Assembly (NCBI GenBank): GCA_016721425.1
Contig: JADKID010000005.1
Span: 186,001 to 250,000, forward strand
Length of the DNA: 64,000 bases
Reading direction: 5' to 3'
Source: Bryobacterales bacterium
Lineage (GTDB): Bacteria; Acidobacteriota; Terriglobia; Bryobacterales; Bryobacteraceae
In this document: one piece after another, positions 8,742-17,103 of the stretch
How positions within the stretch are numbered: the first letter of the stretch is position 1
Layout: every line of letters begins with the position of its first letter
Program-made: the position numbers and the translations under genes
Notes under the pieces: generated by a model
Database searches by the model: none
What the model saw: only the letters and a program-made list of their open reading frames with translations
What the model was told of the DNA's origin: nothing

Positions 8742-9416
8742 TCACCAGCCCAGCACGGTCATCCGTCCCAGAATGATCGCGCTGTATCTGTCCATCCTCG
8801 CAGGCTTTCGCCTCCTGGGGGCGGGCACCACGGCCGCGAGCCGCGCACCCTGTTCGCGGCTGATCCGCGCCGCCGTGGTGCCGTAGTGGACCTGCGCCGC
8901 CGCCTCCGCGCCAAAGACGCCGGGCCCCCACTCGATCACGTTCAGATACAACTCCAGAATCCGCTTCTTACCCAACACCAGTTCTGCCACCGGCACGATG
9001 GCGAACTCGGCCGCCTTGCGAATCGGATTTCCGTGCGTGGTGAAAAACAGGTTCTTGATCAACTGCTGCGAGATGGTGGATGCGCCGCGGGGATGGCCCG
9101 CCTCGGCGTCCTCAATTGCATCCTGGATCTGCTCCCAGTCGAAACCGTGGTGCTTATAGAAGTTGCCGTCCTCGGCCGCGATCACGGCGTGCTGGAACGC
9201 CGGGGAAATTCGCGACAACGGCACGAATTGATACCGCTTTACGTACTTGCCCTTGGCGAACCACGACTCCACGCGGCGCTGCATGTGCACGCCTGTCGTC
9301 GGCGGATCGATGAACTTCAGCGTCAGCAGGCTCAGCAGCACCCACACCGCTGCCGCAGCCAGGCCGAGACCAGTCCACCGCAGCCACCACCTTAGCGGAC
9401 GTCGCTGGCTTGCCAC
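8742..9416 (-). CDS. mtgA: Monofunctional biosynthetic peptidoglycan transglycosylase
   Basis: This is a GT51 glycosyltransferase that polymerises lipid II into glycan strands at the inner membrane. After a basic N-terminus comes one transmembrane helix (WLRWTGLGLAAAAVWVLLSL). The GT51 blocks are complete: AEDGNFYKHHGFD with the catalytic Glu, GASTISQQLIKNLFF, and KKRILELYLNVIEWGPGVFG. Reading from the GTG at 9416 gives 224 residues, close to the usual MtgA size. Longer readings to 9566 run through the upstream coding sequence and have no family similarity. The start overlaps the end of the upstream gene by 25 bases. No transpeptidase domain is present. Confidence 0.92.
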   Translation of the reverse strand: MASQRRPLRWWLRWTGLGLAAAAVWVLLSLLTLKFIDPPTTGVHMQRRVESWFAKGKYVKRYQFVPLSRISPAFQHAVIAAEDGNFYKHHGFDWEQIQDAIEDAEAGHPRGASTISQQLIKNLFFTTHGNPIRKAAEFAIVPVAELVLGKKRILELYLNVIEWGPGVFGAEAAAQVHYGTTAARISREQGARLAAVVPAPRRRKPARMDRYSAIILGRMTVLGW

Positions 9417-12043
9417 TTGTCGAAATCCAGAAGCCTCTCCCGGCCCGCGCCGCGCAGCGTCAGCTTGTTCGAGCCGCGCTCCTGTTGCATCCAGCGGCTG
9501 TCGTACATCTTCGTGCCGCGCATGATCTCCTTGCCGTCCACCTTCGGCGCGACGCCGTACTCGCATTCGAGCACGTGGCCGCGCAGGGTTTCAAACCGCA
9601 CGACCGGCCGCGGGTCCATGCGCGACTCCAGCTTCAATGCGCGCACTTTGCCTTTGAACTCGTCCCACGACGCAAACTCGCGCGGCGACGCCACCTGCAT
9701 CACCACGGCGTTGTGCAGATGGGCGCTCACCATGCGCTTGCCGCCGCCCTCGATCGGCTTCCATTCGTACGGCTGCAAAGGCCGGAATGCAATCCACGCC
9801 TTGCCGCCCTGTGCGAAGAGCCAGCCGCTGGCGTCCTCCTCCAGCTTGTCGAGGTCCTTCGAAAAGAACCCGTTGATGTGCTCGTACTTGGTCCCTTTGG
9901 GGATGTCGTAGAGCGCCACGATGGCATCTCGATCCTGCGCCACCTGCTCATAGAACGATCCGCTCAACAGCTTGTCGGGCGAATCGTACATCTTTTTCGA
10001 GCGCACCACGCCCTCGGTGCCGAAGTCTGGCATGAAGGTGAAGTACATCTGCAGTTCGCGTAGCCCGGAATAGGGGTGCATGGCGAACAGGGTGTTCTCC
10101 TTGCCGCGCGCATCAGGCAGAGACCACGTGACATCCCACGAGTGCTGCTGTACCGGCTGCAGCATGCCGCCCTGATCCGAACCCACGGCGTAATCCGGGC
10201 ACATGTAGGTCATCTTGTAGACGTCGCCGTTGCGCTCGTCTTCAAACCGCCAGCGGTGGCGGGTGCGCTTCGTTTCGACATGGGTGTAGCATTCCGTGCG
10301 GTCCGTGGACATGGCCTTTGTCACCGCGTGCGGCTCAAACAGTCCCGCCATCGCGGCCAGCGACGTATAGCTGTAGAAGCCCGGATACGGATAGCCCTCG
10401 CCATAGAGCAGCCACGAGAAGTCGCTGGCTACGCCGGCCCACTTCTCTTTCACCATGCGGTCGTCACTGCGGGCGTGGGCGCCGACGAAGAGTCCGTGCA
10501 GCGTCTCCACACCGAAATCGGCCATCAGCATCTCCAGCATCACCCGGGCTTTCTGTTTCAGGAGCGGATCCTCGGCCCACGCCGCCAGATAGGACAGCGG
10601 CAGGAAATACACGCCAATGTAGTGGGTGCAATCGTACTCGCCCTGACCGCGCTTCACCGTCAGATCCATCCACTGCTCAATCCAGCCGCGCGCTTCCGCC
10701 ATGTTCTCTTCGCTGCTCCTGCCGGTGAACCACTCAGTGCCCGCCTCGCCCTTCCACTTCTGCGCCATCAGGTAGAGCGACGTGTAGTACAGCAGCCAGT
10801 GATTCTCGGTGTCACCGCGGAACGGCATATACGTCTTCCAGGCCCGGCGCAAGGCCGTCCGCGCTTCGGGGCTTAAGCGCCCCTTCTCCGTGTAGGCCAG
10901 GGCCGTCACAGGGAACATCCAGAACATGTCGCCCGACGGATCTTTCAGCAATTCGATGAGTTTTGGAGAGCACCACGCGCACTCCTCATTCAGCCAGTAT
11001 TTGGCGGCCATGGTCGTGTAGCTGCCGCGCTCCTCGGATGCAGCGTGCGTGCGGATCACTTCCAGGCGCCGGCCCTCGAACGTATCCAGGCCGGTCTCTG
11101 GCGTGAATGCGATGTCGTAGACAATCGAACCTTCCAGCCCGATCTTGCGCCACGTCCGTCCGGCATTGTCACTCTGGTAGAGCGCGTCTTCGTGGACCGC
11201 GGCATAGAGGCGTCCGTCGATGTCGGGGTCCCACGCCACGCGCCAGATCTGCCCGTCGTTACGCCGCACCCACGTCGCGCCGCCGTCCTCACTCACCAGT
11301 GCGCCGACACCCCAACCGCTGACGGCGATGCGCGCCGCGCTGCGCGGATCGAAGGCAATGTTGTAGATAGTGCGTGCTCCGTCTACACCCGCCACGCGGG
11401 TCCACGCCGCGCCGCCGTCGCGCGAAACCCAGAGCCCGGCGTGCTGGGTGGCCGCCATCCACAGTTTCGGGTCATGGGGCGATTGCTGGATCTCCGTGGT
11501 CTCGGCCGCCTCGCGGCATACCGCACGCCAGGTCTCGCCGGCATCCTCGCTCACCCACATGCCCGCCTCGCCGCCACGAAAGACACGGCCGGTTTTGGTC
11601 CGGTCCACCTTCACTGCATGAGTGTACTTCCGCGTGAATCCCGCGTCCTTGTGCGCCCAGGTTTTGCCGCCGTCCCGCGACACGCCCACGCCGTCCGGCA
11701 GAGCTACGTAGACGTTGGCCGAATCCGCATCCACGTCCTGCAGTTCGGTCATGTCCCACGACGTAGTAATGCGCCACGTCTTGCCGCCGTCGTCGGAACG
11801 CACAGCGCCGTTGCCGGCCGCCAACCAGAGCGTCGACCCTTGAAACGAGATGCCCTGTACCAGAGGATGGCTGAAGCCCAGCGGTCGAAATGCCCCGCCG
11901 GGATCGCGCATCGCCAAGCCGCTCTGGCGCACCGGCAGACCGGCCACCCAGCCCTTCGACGCCACGCTGCTGACATACATCCGGTGGCGGGTTTGCGCGG
12001 ACAACGCAACCACGCAGAGAGCGAACGCAAAAAAATACCGCAT
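9392..12043 (-). CDS. Secreted BNR-propeller protein fused to a lyase-like alpha/alpha-toroid module
   Basis: Starting at the ATG at 12043 the product has 883 residues with a good signal peptide (MRYFFAFALCVVALSAQ). Residues 20-320 carry six Asp boxes: SDDGGKTW, SRDGGKTW, SEDAGETW, SRDGGAAW, SEDGGATW and SDNAGRTW. From about 335 the character changes to tryptophan- and tyrosine-rich helices (WLNEECAWCSPKLIELLKD, HWLLYYTSLYLMAQKW), then a beta-rich C-terminus. This resembles the alpha/alpha toroid plus beta-sandwich layout of polysaccharide lyases such as heparinase II/III-like proteins, but I see no match to a named family. The start codon is 18 bases from that of the divergent gene at 12062. 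Confidence 0.8.
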   Translation of the reverse strand: MRYFFAFALCVVALSAQTRHRMYVSSVASKGWVAGLPVRQSGLAMRDPGGAFRPLGFSHPLVQGISFQGSTLWLAAGNGAVRSDDGGKTWRITTSWDMTELQDVDADSANVYVALPDGVGVSRDGGKTWAHKDAGFTRKYTHAVKVDRTKTGRVFRGGEAGMWVSEDAGETWRAVCREAAETTEIQQSPHDPKLWMAATQHAGLWVSRDGGAAWTRVAGVDGARTIYNIAFDPRSAARIAVSGWGVGALVSEDGGATWVRRNDGQIWRVAWDPDIDGRLYAAVHEDALYQSDNAGRTWRKIGLEGSIVYDIAFTPETGLDTFEGRRLEVIRTHAASEERGSYTTMAAKYWLNEECAWCSPKLIELLKDPSGDMFWMFPVTALAYTEKGRLSPEARTALRRAWKTYMPFRGDTENHWLLYYTSLYLMAQKWKGEAGTEWFTGRSSEENMAEARGWIEQWMDLTVKRGQGEYDCTHYIGVYFLPLSYLAAWAEDPLLKQKARVMLEMLMADFGVETLHGLFVGAHARSDDRMVKEKWAGVASDFSWLLYGEGYPYPGFYSYTSLAAMAGLFEPHAVTKAMSTDRTECYTHVETKRTRHRWRFEDERNGDVYKMTYMCPDYAVGSDQGGMLQPVQQHSWDVTWSLPDARGKENTLFAMHPYSGLRELQMYFTFMPDFGTEGVVRSKKMYDSPDKLLSGSFYEQVAQDRDAIVALYDIPKGTKYEHINGFFSKDLDKLEEDASGWLFAQGGKAWIAFRPLQPYEWKPIEGGGKRMVSAHLHNAVVMQVASPREFASWDEFKGKVRALKLESRMDPRPVVRFETLRGHVLECEYGVAPKVDGKEIMRGTKMYDSRWMQQERGSNKLTLRGAGRERLLDFDKWQASDVR

Positions 12044-12061
12044 TCTGGTTATTGTAGGACT

Positions 12062-12658
12062 ATGGTGACCCTGATCCTCGCCTGCCTGCTGGCGCCCGTC
12101 GCAGAGATCCCCGCCGGCGCCCATCTGCTACTGCGGCTCATCAACACGGTGAACACCGCCACGGCCAAGCCCGGGGACTTTGTCTACATGACAACCGCGT
12201 CGCCCGTCAGTGTCAATGGCGCCATCCTGATCCCGGTGGGCACCCATGTGCAGGGCGTCGTCGCCCACGCGCGCCGCTCCGGAAGGGTATCCGGCCGTGC
12301 CGAACTCGCCATTCGAATCGAGACGTTCACGCTCAATAGTGGCAAGGTCCTGCGGTTCAGTCCGGAGCTCAGTTCGGTCGACAGCGGCGGCTCCGCGCAG
12401 AAAGCCGTTGGCAAAGAGAATACGGTTCAGCAGGGATCCGACGTGGGCCGCGATGCTTCGCGCGTGGCGATCCTCGCCGGCAGCGGGGCCTCCGTCGGCG
12501 GAATGGCGGATCGCAGCTGGTCCGGCGCCGGCATCGGCGCGGGTATTGGGGCAGGCGTGGGCGCCGCCACCGCGCTCCTCACCCGCGGCAAAGAAGTGGA
12601 GTTGCGCTCCGGTTCTACTCTGGATGTGGTGTTCTCGCGGCCGGTCCCGGTGGAATAG
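12062..12658 (+). CDS. Exported glycine-zipper protein, VirB10/TrbI-like fragment
   Basis: Read from the ATG at 12062, the product has 198 residues with a short hydrophobic N-terminus (MVTLILACLLAPVAEIPAGA). A segment resembling the C-terminal core of TrbI/VirB10 proteins follows (AILIPVGTHVQGVV, and the R-G-E-L-R-like RAELAIRIETFTL). A glycine zipper, GIGAGIGAGVGAATALL, comes near the end, then EVELRSGSTLDVVF. No other conjugation gene is nearby, so a secretion role is unlikely; many Acidobacteria carry such stand-alone proteins. A longer open frame from 11045 overlaps the coding region of the divergent gene and is not credible. Confidence 0.68.
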   Translation: MVTLILACLLAPVAEIPAGAHLLLRLINTVNTATAKPGDFVYMTTASPVSVNGAILIPVGTHVQGVVAHARRSGRVSGRAELAIRIETFTLNSGKVLRFSPELSSVDSGGSAQKAVGKENTVQQGSDVGRDASRVAILAGSGASVGGMADRSWSGAGIGAGIGAGVGAATALLTRGKEVELRSGSTLDVVFSRPVPVE

Positions 12659-12662
12659 CGCT

Positions 12663-12679
12663 CGGCTTCGCCGTTTTTT
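12663..12679 (+). terminator. Weak hairpin-plus-T-run terminator
   Basis: A CGGC/GCCG stem with a 3-base loop is followed directly by six T residues, 4 bases after the stop of the glycine-zipper gene. The stem is only four pairs, so termination would be weak. Confidence 0.35.
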
Positions 12680-12834
12680 CGCCAGATTACATTCAAATGG
12701 ACCAGATCCCATCGGACGGACAGTTGAGCTACACCGTCCGGGGATTCTACATGCAGAGTGGACCCACGCGGGCCGTCCACGGCCCTGTGCGTCCGATTTC
12801 GATTTCCTGGCGTCTAACAGTAAAGAGAGGTTCC

Positions 12835-13122
12835 ATGACATTACGCCCCTTGCATGATCGTGTGCTGGTGAAGCGAGTCGAAGAGGGCGAATCCGTCATC
12901 GGCGGTATCATCATCCCGGACTCCGCGAAAGAGAAACCCCATAAGGGCGAAGTCGTTGCCGTGGGCACCGGCCGAGTTCTGGAATCCGGCAAGCGCGTCG
13001 AGCTCGACGTGAAGGCCGGCGAAACCATCCTCTTTGGCAAGTACTCCGGGGCCGAGGCCAAGATCGGCGGCGTCGAGTATCTGATTCTGCGTGAGGACGA
13101 AATTCTGGCGGTGCTCGGTTAG
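12835..13122 (+). CDS. groES: Co-chaperonin GroES (solitary)
   Basis: The 95-residue product is a standard GroES: LRPLHDRVLVKRVE at the N-terminus, a mobile loop around EGESVIGGIIIPDSAKEKP, then KGEVVAVGTGRVLESG, VKAGETILFGKYSGAE and YLILREDEILAVLG. It caps the GroEL barrel during folding. The ATG at 12835 is preceded by AGAGAGG; an upstream in-frame start at 12697 would add 46 unrelated residues. No groEL follows: the next gene is a Skp-like chaperone. No CIRCE element (TTAGCACTC-N9-GAGTGCTAA) is visible in the 176 bases upstream. Confidence 0.96.
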   Translation: MTLRPLHDRVLVKRVEEGESVIGGIIIPDSAKEKPHKGEVVAVGTGRVLESGKRVELDVKAGETILFGKYSGAEAKIGGVEYLILREDEILAVLG

Positions 13123-13158
13123 GCCGCGCCGCTCCCATTTGAAGGAGATTTTATACCC

Positions 13159-13686
13159 ATGATTGCCACCCGCTGGACCCGCCTCGCCATCCTCGCCACG
13201 CTCACCCTCTGCGCTTCGCTCACCGCGTCCGCTCAGTTGAAGGTCGGCACGGTTAGCCTTTCCAAAGCCCTTGCGGACACAGCCGAGATTAAGTTGGCGG
13301 AGGCCGACCTCAAAGCCAAGTTCGGCCCCCGCCAGGAACAACTCGCCAGTATGGAGAAAGAAATCGCCAAGCTCCAGCAGGAGGGCGAGGCCAATCAACA
13401 GAAGTACAACGAGGCCACGATGGCCGAGTTGTCCAGCCGTATCCAGATCAAGCAGCGCCAGTTGCAGCGCAACAGCGAAGCTCTCCAGGAAGCCGTTAAC
13501 CGCGAACGCCAGGACATCCTCCAGCGCGTGGGCCAGCGCCTCCAGGAAGTGATCAAGAAGGTGGCTGAAGAGAAGGGTTTAGACATGGTGGCCGACTCTG
13601 CCAACATGCTCTACTTCAAGCCCACGCTCGACATCTCCGCTGAAGTGACCACGGCCTACGATAAGGCCTATCCGGCCAAGAAGTAA
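13159..13686 (+). CDS. Skp/OmpH-family periplasmic chaperone
   Basis: The 175-residue product has a signal peptide ending in TASAQ, then LKVGTVSLSKALADTAEIK, the typical first strand of Skp/OmpH. A long coiled coil follows (about residues 50-145, rich in Glu, Gln, Lys and Leu), with a closing strand segment GLDMVADSANMLYF. Skp proteins hold unfolded outer-membrane proteins in the periplasm as trimers. The gene has a strong AAGGAG site and lies 36 bases after groES, so a cytoplasmic and a periplasmic folding factor are probably cotranscribed. Confidence 0.9.
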   Translation: MIATRWTRLAILATLTLCASLTASAQLKVGTVSLSKALADTAEIKLAEADLKAKFGPRQEQLASMEKEIAKLQQEGEANQQKYNEATMAELSSRIQIKQRQLQRNSEALQEAVNRERQDILQRVGQRLQEVIKKVAEEKGLDMVADSANMLYFKPTLDISAEVTTAYDKAYPAKK

Positions 13687-13715
13687 CTGCTCAAACAGGA
13701 GAGGAGGGCCAGCAA

Positions 13716-14195
13716 ATGCCCGGCTATCTCGACAACTACGGCGCATCAGACGCCAAACGCGAACGCGGCATGAAGAGGATACTGCTCGCCGCCCTGGGTA
13801 TCGTCGTTGTCACGCTGGGCGGCTACTGGTTCCTCCATGACTTCCAGGAGAAGCGGCAGGTCTCGCAATTCCGGAGTCTGCTCGAGGAAAAGAAGTACGA
13901 GGACGCCTACCGGCTGTGGGGCTGTGACCCGGCCAAGCCCTGCCGGGACTACAGCCTCGTCAAGTTCATGGAGGATTGGGGGCCGAAGAGCCCGCATCCT
14001 GACATCACCCAGGCCAGCATCCGCCGCACGCGCTCCTGCGATGGCGGCATTATTCAAATCCTTCAGTTCAAATCCGGTGACGAAGTCCTGCTCTACGTCG
14101 ATCGCCAGAGCCGTACCATCGGATTCAGCCCCTTCGATTACTGCGTGGACCCGGCAGGCCGTAACACCAAACTGCTCGACATTTTCTTCCGTTGA
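13716..14195 (+). CDS. Membrane-anchored hypothetical protein
   Basis: A 159-residue product with a single transmembrane helix (about residues 20-43, RILLAALGIVVVTLGGYWFL). An extracytoplasmic domain of about 115 residues contains four cysteines in the pattern WGCDPAKPC, SCDGG and YCVDP, suggesting two disulfides. A purine-rich site (AGGAGAGGAGGG) lies before the ATG at 13716; an internal ATG at 13770 would leave the helix at the very N-terminus. I do not recognise the family. It overlaps the following SirB1-like gene by TTGA and follows skp by 29 bases, so it sits in the same operon. Confidence 0.75.
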   Translation: MPGYLDNYGASDAKRERGMKRILLAALGIVVVTLGGYWFLHDFQEKRQVSQFRSLLEEKKYEDAYRLWGCDPAKPCRDYSLVKFMEDWGPKSPHPDITQASIRRTRSCDGGIIQILQFKSGDEVLLYVDRQSRTIGFSPFDYCVDPAGRNTKLLDIFFR

Positions 14196-14854
14196 TCCAA
14201 CCCTCACCTCAGCTGCGCGAACTGCTCGCAGGCGCCGAATCCGCCCTGACGCTGGATCTCGCCGCACTGGAACTGGCTTCCATCGATAACCCCGAGTTGG
14301 ACTCCGAGGCCGCACTCCGCACTCTGGACGACTGGGCCGCAGCCATCGCCGGGCGGGTCTCGCCACAAGCGCCCGGCGCACAGTACCTCTCGGCGGCCAA
14401 CCGCTACCTCTTTGAAGAGATGACGCTGCGTGGTGACAGCGAGGATTACTACGCGCCGGCCAACTCGTGCCTGGATCAGGCGCTTGTGCGCCGCCGCGGC
14501 CTGCCGCTCACCCTCTCCATCATCTACACCGAAATCGCCAGGCGCCTTGGCCGCCCGGTCTTCGGCGTGGGCCTGCCCGCACACTTTATTTGCATTTACG
14601 ATGACGGTGAAGTCCCCGTGTTTATCGATGTGTTTGATCGTGGACGCCTGATGACCGAGGACGATTGCCTGGATCTCGTCGAGGAGCGTACCGGTCAGCG
14701 CTTCGAGGTGACGCCAGTCCTCTTCGCGCCCGCGGCGCGGCGCGAAATCGTCCTGCGCATGATGAACAATCTGTACGGCGCTTACCGGCGCCGGGGCGAT
14801 GCGCTGCGAGCCGGCACCGTCGAGGATTGGTTTCGCCAGTCGATTGGGACTTAG
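14192..14854 (+). CDS. SirB1-like transglutaminase-fold protein
   Basis: The 220-residue product matches the SirB1/transglutaminase-like family. Blocks seen are SAANRYLFEEMTLRGDSEDYY, an NSCLDQALVRRRGLPLTLSIIYTEIARRLG core with the usual conserved cysteine, VFGVGLPAHFICIY and VFIDVFDRGRLM. The start is a TTG overlapping the previous stop (TTGA). The C-terminus lacks the TPR region found in longer members. Molecular function of the family is not established. The gene is convergent with the oxidoreductase, with stops overlapping inside TTAG at 14851-14854. Confidence 0.83.
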   Translation: MIQPSPQLRELLAGAESALTLDLAALELASIDNPELDSEAALRTLDDWAAAIAGRVSPQAPGAQYLSAANRYLFEEMTLRGDSEDYYAPANSCLDQALVRRRGLPLTLSIIYTEIARRLGRPVFGVGLPAHFICIYDDGEVPVFIDVFDRGRLMTEDDCLDLVEERTGQRFEVTPVLFAPAARREIVLRMMNNLYGAYRRRGDALRAGTVEDWFRQSIGT

Positions 14855-16134
14855 CGGGGCAATGCAAAGTAGGGCTTGTTTGTCTTCCAACGCCCGCGCG
14901 TGAAATCAGGGAACGCCAGCGGCGCACTGCCTTTGGCGATGGATTGTTCCGACATCCCGATCACCGCGCTCATCGTGACGGAATCATAGAGGTCCAGAGG
15001 CGTGGGTGTTTTGTCCCGTGCCGCCGCCAGGAACAGGCGCACTTCCAGATCATCCGTTCCGCCATGTCCGCCGGCCAGCGGATCGGCGGCGCCGCCCTCG
15101 CGCGTCACCGGCCTCCACCACGCATGATCAAACTCACTCTGATAGGGAGCAAAGTCCTCCCACTCGTGATACTTGGCCGTGCGTCCCTCCACATACACCG
15201 TGCCTGGCTGCTCGCGGTATAGCCCACGCGTGCCCTGCACCATCCAGCGGTTGTCGTAGGGCCGCGGCAGTTGCATATCGTAATTCAGCACAATGCTCTT
15301 GCCCTGCTTCGTGCGGATCACGGACGTTACAATGTCGCCCTGCCGGTACACCCGTTTCGCGTTGGGATGATCCGCGCCAAAAGTCCGCCGGAAGTATTCA
15401 TTGATCCCGCGGGACTCGGTCGCAGTAGACGAGATGGTTTCAAACGCATCGCCGCGGTTGATGTCCAGCCAGCTCACCACCGGCCCCAGAGCATGAGTGG
15501 GATACTGATCTGCATTGCGTTTCACCAGGTACTCACCGCCCCAGCGTATGTTGCCCTGCTTGTCGAAGAACCAGTGATCCACGCAATCGTGCGAATGTGC
15601 GCAATGACAGTGCACCATCGTGCCGAACAGCCCGGCGCGGATCATGTTCAGCACCGCCAGATTGTCGCGGCGGAAGCTCCAGTTTTCCATCATCATGCAC
15701 GGTGTGCCGGTCTTCTCGTGTGTCTCGACAAGCTGCCAGCACTCCTCAACCGTGAGCGCAGCCGGCACTTCGACGCCGGTGTATTTGCCAGCCTGCATGG
15801 TGTGGACGGCCATCGGTGTGTGGAGATGCCACGGCACGGCTATCAGCACCGCGTCGAGATCCGTACGATCCAGAAGTTTGCGGTAGGCGTCCGGCGAGCC
15901 GGTGTAGCCGGCCGGGTTGGGCTGACCAGCCTTCACAACCCGCGCCTGCGCACGCTCCAGCATGGCCTGATCCGTGTCACACAGCGCCGTCACCGCCACG
16001 CCCGGCGCCTTCAGTGCCATACCCAGGAGGGCCGAGCCGCGGTTGCCCACGCCCACGATTCCGAGCCGCACCGTTTTATCCTGTGCCCACGACGCGGATG
16101 CCAACATACCGGTCACGAATGTTCGTCGCTCCAT
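14851..16134 (-). CDS. Gfo/Idh/MocA-family oxidoreductase with Tat-type leader
   Basis: From the ATG at 16134 the product has 427 residues; an ATG at 16152 would add six. The N-terminus carries a twin-arginine leader (MERRTFVTGMLASASWAQ), then the Rossmann motif LGIVGVGNRGSALLG. Further blocks are LDAVLIAVPWHLHTPMAVHTMQ and a KYTGVEVPAALTVEECW segment with the Glu that replaces the common EKP lysine region. These NAD(P)-dependent enzymes act on sugars or cyclitols, and exported Tat versions are common in Acidobacteria and Planctomycetes. The substrate is unknown. Confidence 0.88.
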   Translation of the reverse strand: MERRTFVTGMLASASWAQDKTVRLGIVGVGNRGSALLGMALKAPGVAVTALCDTDQAMLERAQARVVKAGQPNPAGYTGSPDAYRKLLDRTDLDAVLIAVPWHLHTPMAVHTMQAGKYTGVEVPAALTVEECWQLVETHEKTGTPCMMMENWSFRRDNLAVLNMIRAGLFGTMVHCHCAHSHDCVDHWFFDKQGNIRWGGEYLVKRNADQYPTHALGPVVSWLDINRGDAFETISSTATESRGINEYFRRTFGADHPNAKRVYRQGDIVTSVIRTKQGKSIVLNYDMQLPRPYDNRWMVQGTRGLYREQPGTVYVEGRTAKYHEWEDFAPYQSEFDHAWWRPVTREGGAADPLAGGHGGTDDLEVRLFLAAARDKTPTPLDLYDSVTMSAVIGMSEQSIAKGSAPLAFPDFTRGRWKTNKPYFALPR

Positions 16135-16209
16135 CACTTGCCTCTCGTGCATTTATACACCCTCTAGCCTGCGAGTGGTGTTTGTGGATAGAATCAGTAT
16201 CCGGTATTA

Positions 16210-16497
16210 ATGTCCTTGCACGTCGACGAGTTGGAGGCCCGCCTCCATCAGTTCAACAAGCTGATGACGGAACTTCTGCGCGGCCGCATGGCCCGGAACA
16301 CGTTCCAGCCCTGGGAGGTGGAGATCCTGCTGGATATCGAAGCCTGCGCGCTGCGGGACGCCAACCGCCGGGAGATGCTGCGCCGCTACCAGCGTGCGGC
16401 CAACCGCTATTTTGAGCGCGGCGGACGGACCCTGCTGAAACTCTCTGAGTATCTGGAGAAGAAGCACCGTCTGCCTCTGACGACCGAACCACAGTAG
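16210..16497 (+). CDS. Small helical hypothetical protein
   Basis: A 95-residue, highly charged and probably all-helical protein: MSLHVDELEARLHQFNKLM, then EVEILLDIEACALRDANRREMLRRYQ and LLKLSEYLEKKHRLP. No signal peptide or membrane segment. The block FQPWEVEILLDIEAC looks conserved enough to be a real gene, but I do not know its function. It stands between two minus-strand genes and is transcribed alone from the short region 16135-16209. Confidence 0.65.
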   Translation: MSLHVDELEARLHQFNKLMTELLRGRMARNTFQPWEVEILLDIEACALRDANRREMLRRYQRAANRYFERGGRTLLKLSEYLEKKHRLPLTTEPQ

Positions 16498-16528
16498 CAG
16501 GCACGGGCAACGGCTGGAACAGGCGTTC

Positions 16529-17026
16529 CTACTTCTGTTCAGACACCGAACGCTCAGCCAGCTCCCCCAGAATCGGCAGATGGAAGAGCACGCCCTGATT
16601 GGTCTTCACCAGCATGAAAACCCAGGTTCCCATGACAACCAACTGCAGCATCTGCCCCATATTGCGCATACCGCCAACCGATCGCGTGATGGGGCTGAAG
16701 ACGTGCTCGACGAACAGCCAGAGCACGAAGATATAGAGCCCTTGGAAGGCGTGGAAGCGCACATTCCGGTCCTCACGGAACCGGTTGGAGGCAAGCATGA
16801 CGATGGAGGCCACCCATCCGACAAGCGGGATATAGCAAAGGGTCGACGCCTTTTGTGGCGTCATGGTGCTCAGAAACTCGTCGATTTTCGCACCGGCATC
16901 CTGTTGAGCCGGTTTTGCTTTGGGTGGCTGCGCAGAGTCGCCCGGCGCAGCCTGCCGCGTACCGCAGCCGGCGCAGAACACGTCTGCCGGCTCAACCTGG
17001 CTCCCGCATTGTGTACAAAAGGGCAT
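16529..17026 (-). CDS. Zinc-ribbon membrane protein
   Basis: The 165-residue product starts with a zinc ribbon (C4, C7, C18, C21 in FCTQCG and FCAGCGTRQ), then a Pro/Ala linker, then three hydrophobic helices: STLCYIPLVGWVASIVMLA, LYIFVLWLFVEHVF and MLQLVVMGTWVFMLV. The layout and the FRFHAFQ-like motif (VRFHAFQGLYI) fit the DUF4870 group of small membrane proteins with an N-terminal ribbon. Function is unknown. It is a single gene on the minus strand, 77 bases downstream of the AAA ATPase gene. Confidence 0.75.
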   Translation of the reverse strand: MPFCTQCGSQVEPADVFCAGCGTRQAAPGDSAQPPKAKPAQQDAGAKIDEFLSTMTPQKASTLCYIPLVGWVASIVMLASNRFREDRNVRFHAFQGLYIFVLWLFVEHVFSPITRSVGGMRNMGQMLQLVVMGTWVFMLVKTNQGVLFHLPILGELAERSVSEQK

Positions 17027-17103
17027 GGCAACTAACCCCGTAGTGTACTACGACAAGCAGGTCGCCCTTGTTCCGTACACTAACGTCCGCGGAGCCCGCC
17101 CGG

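Noticed and set aside
11045..12061. Long plus-strand open frame joined to the glycine-zipper gene
   Set aside because: It lies antisense to the BNR-lyase-like gene, has no family similarity, and the signal-like start at 12062 is a better beginning.
12659..12834. CIRCE operator upstream of groES
   Set aside because: No TTAGCACTC/GAGTGCTAA pair is present.
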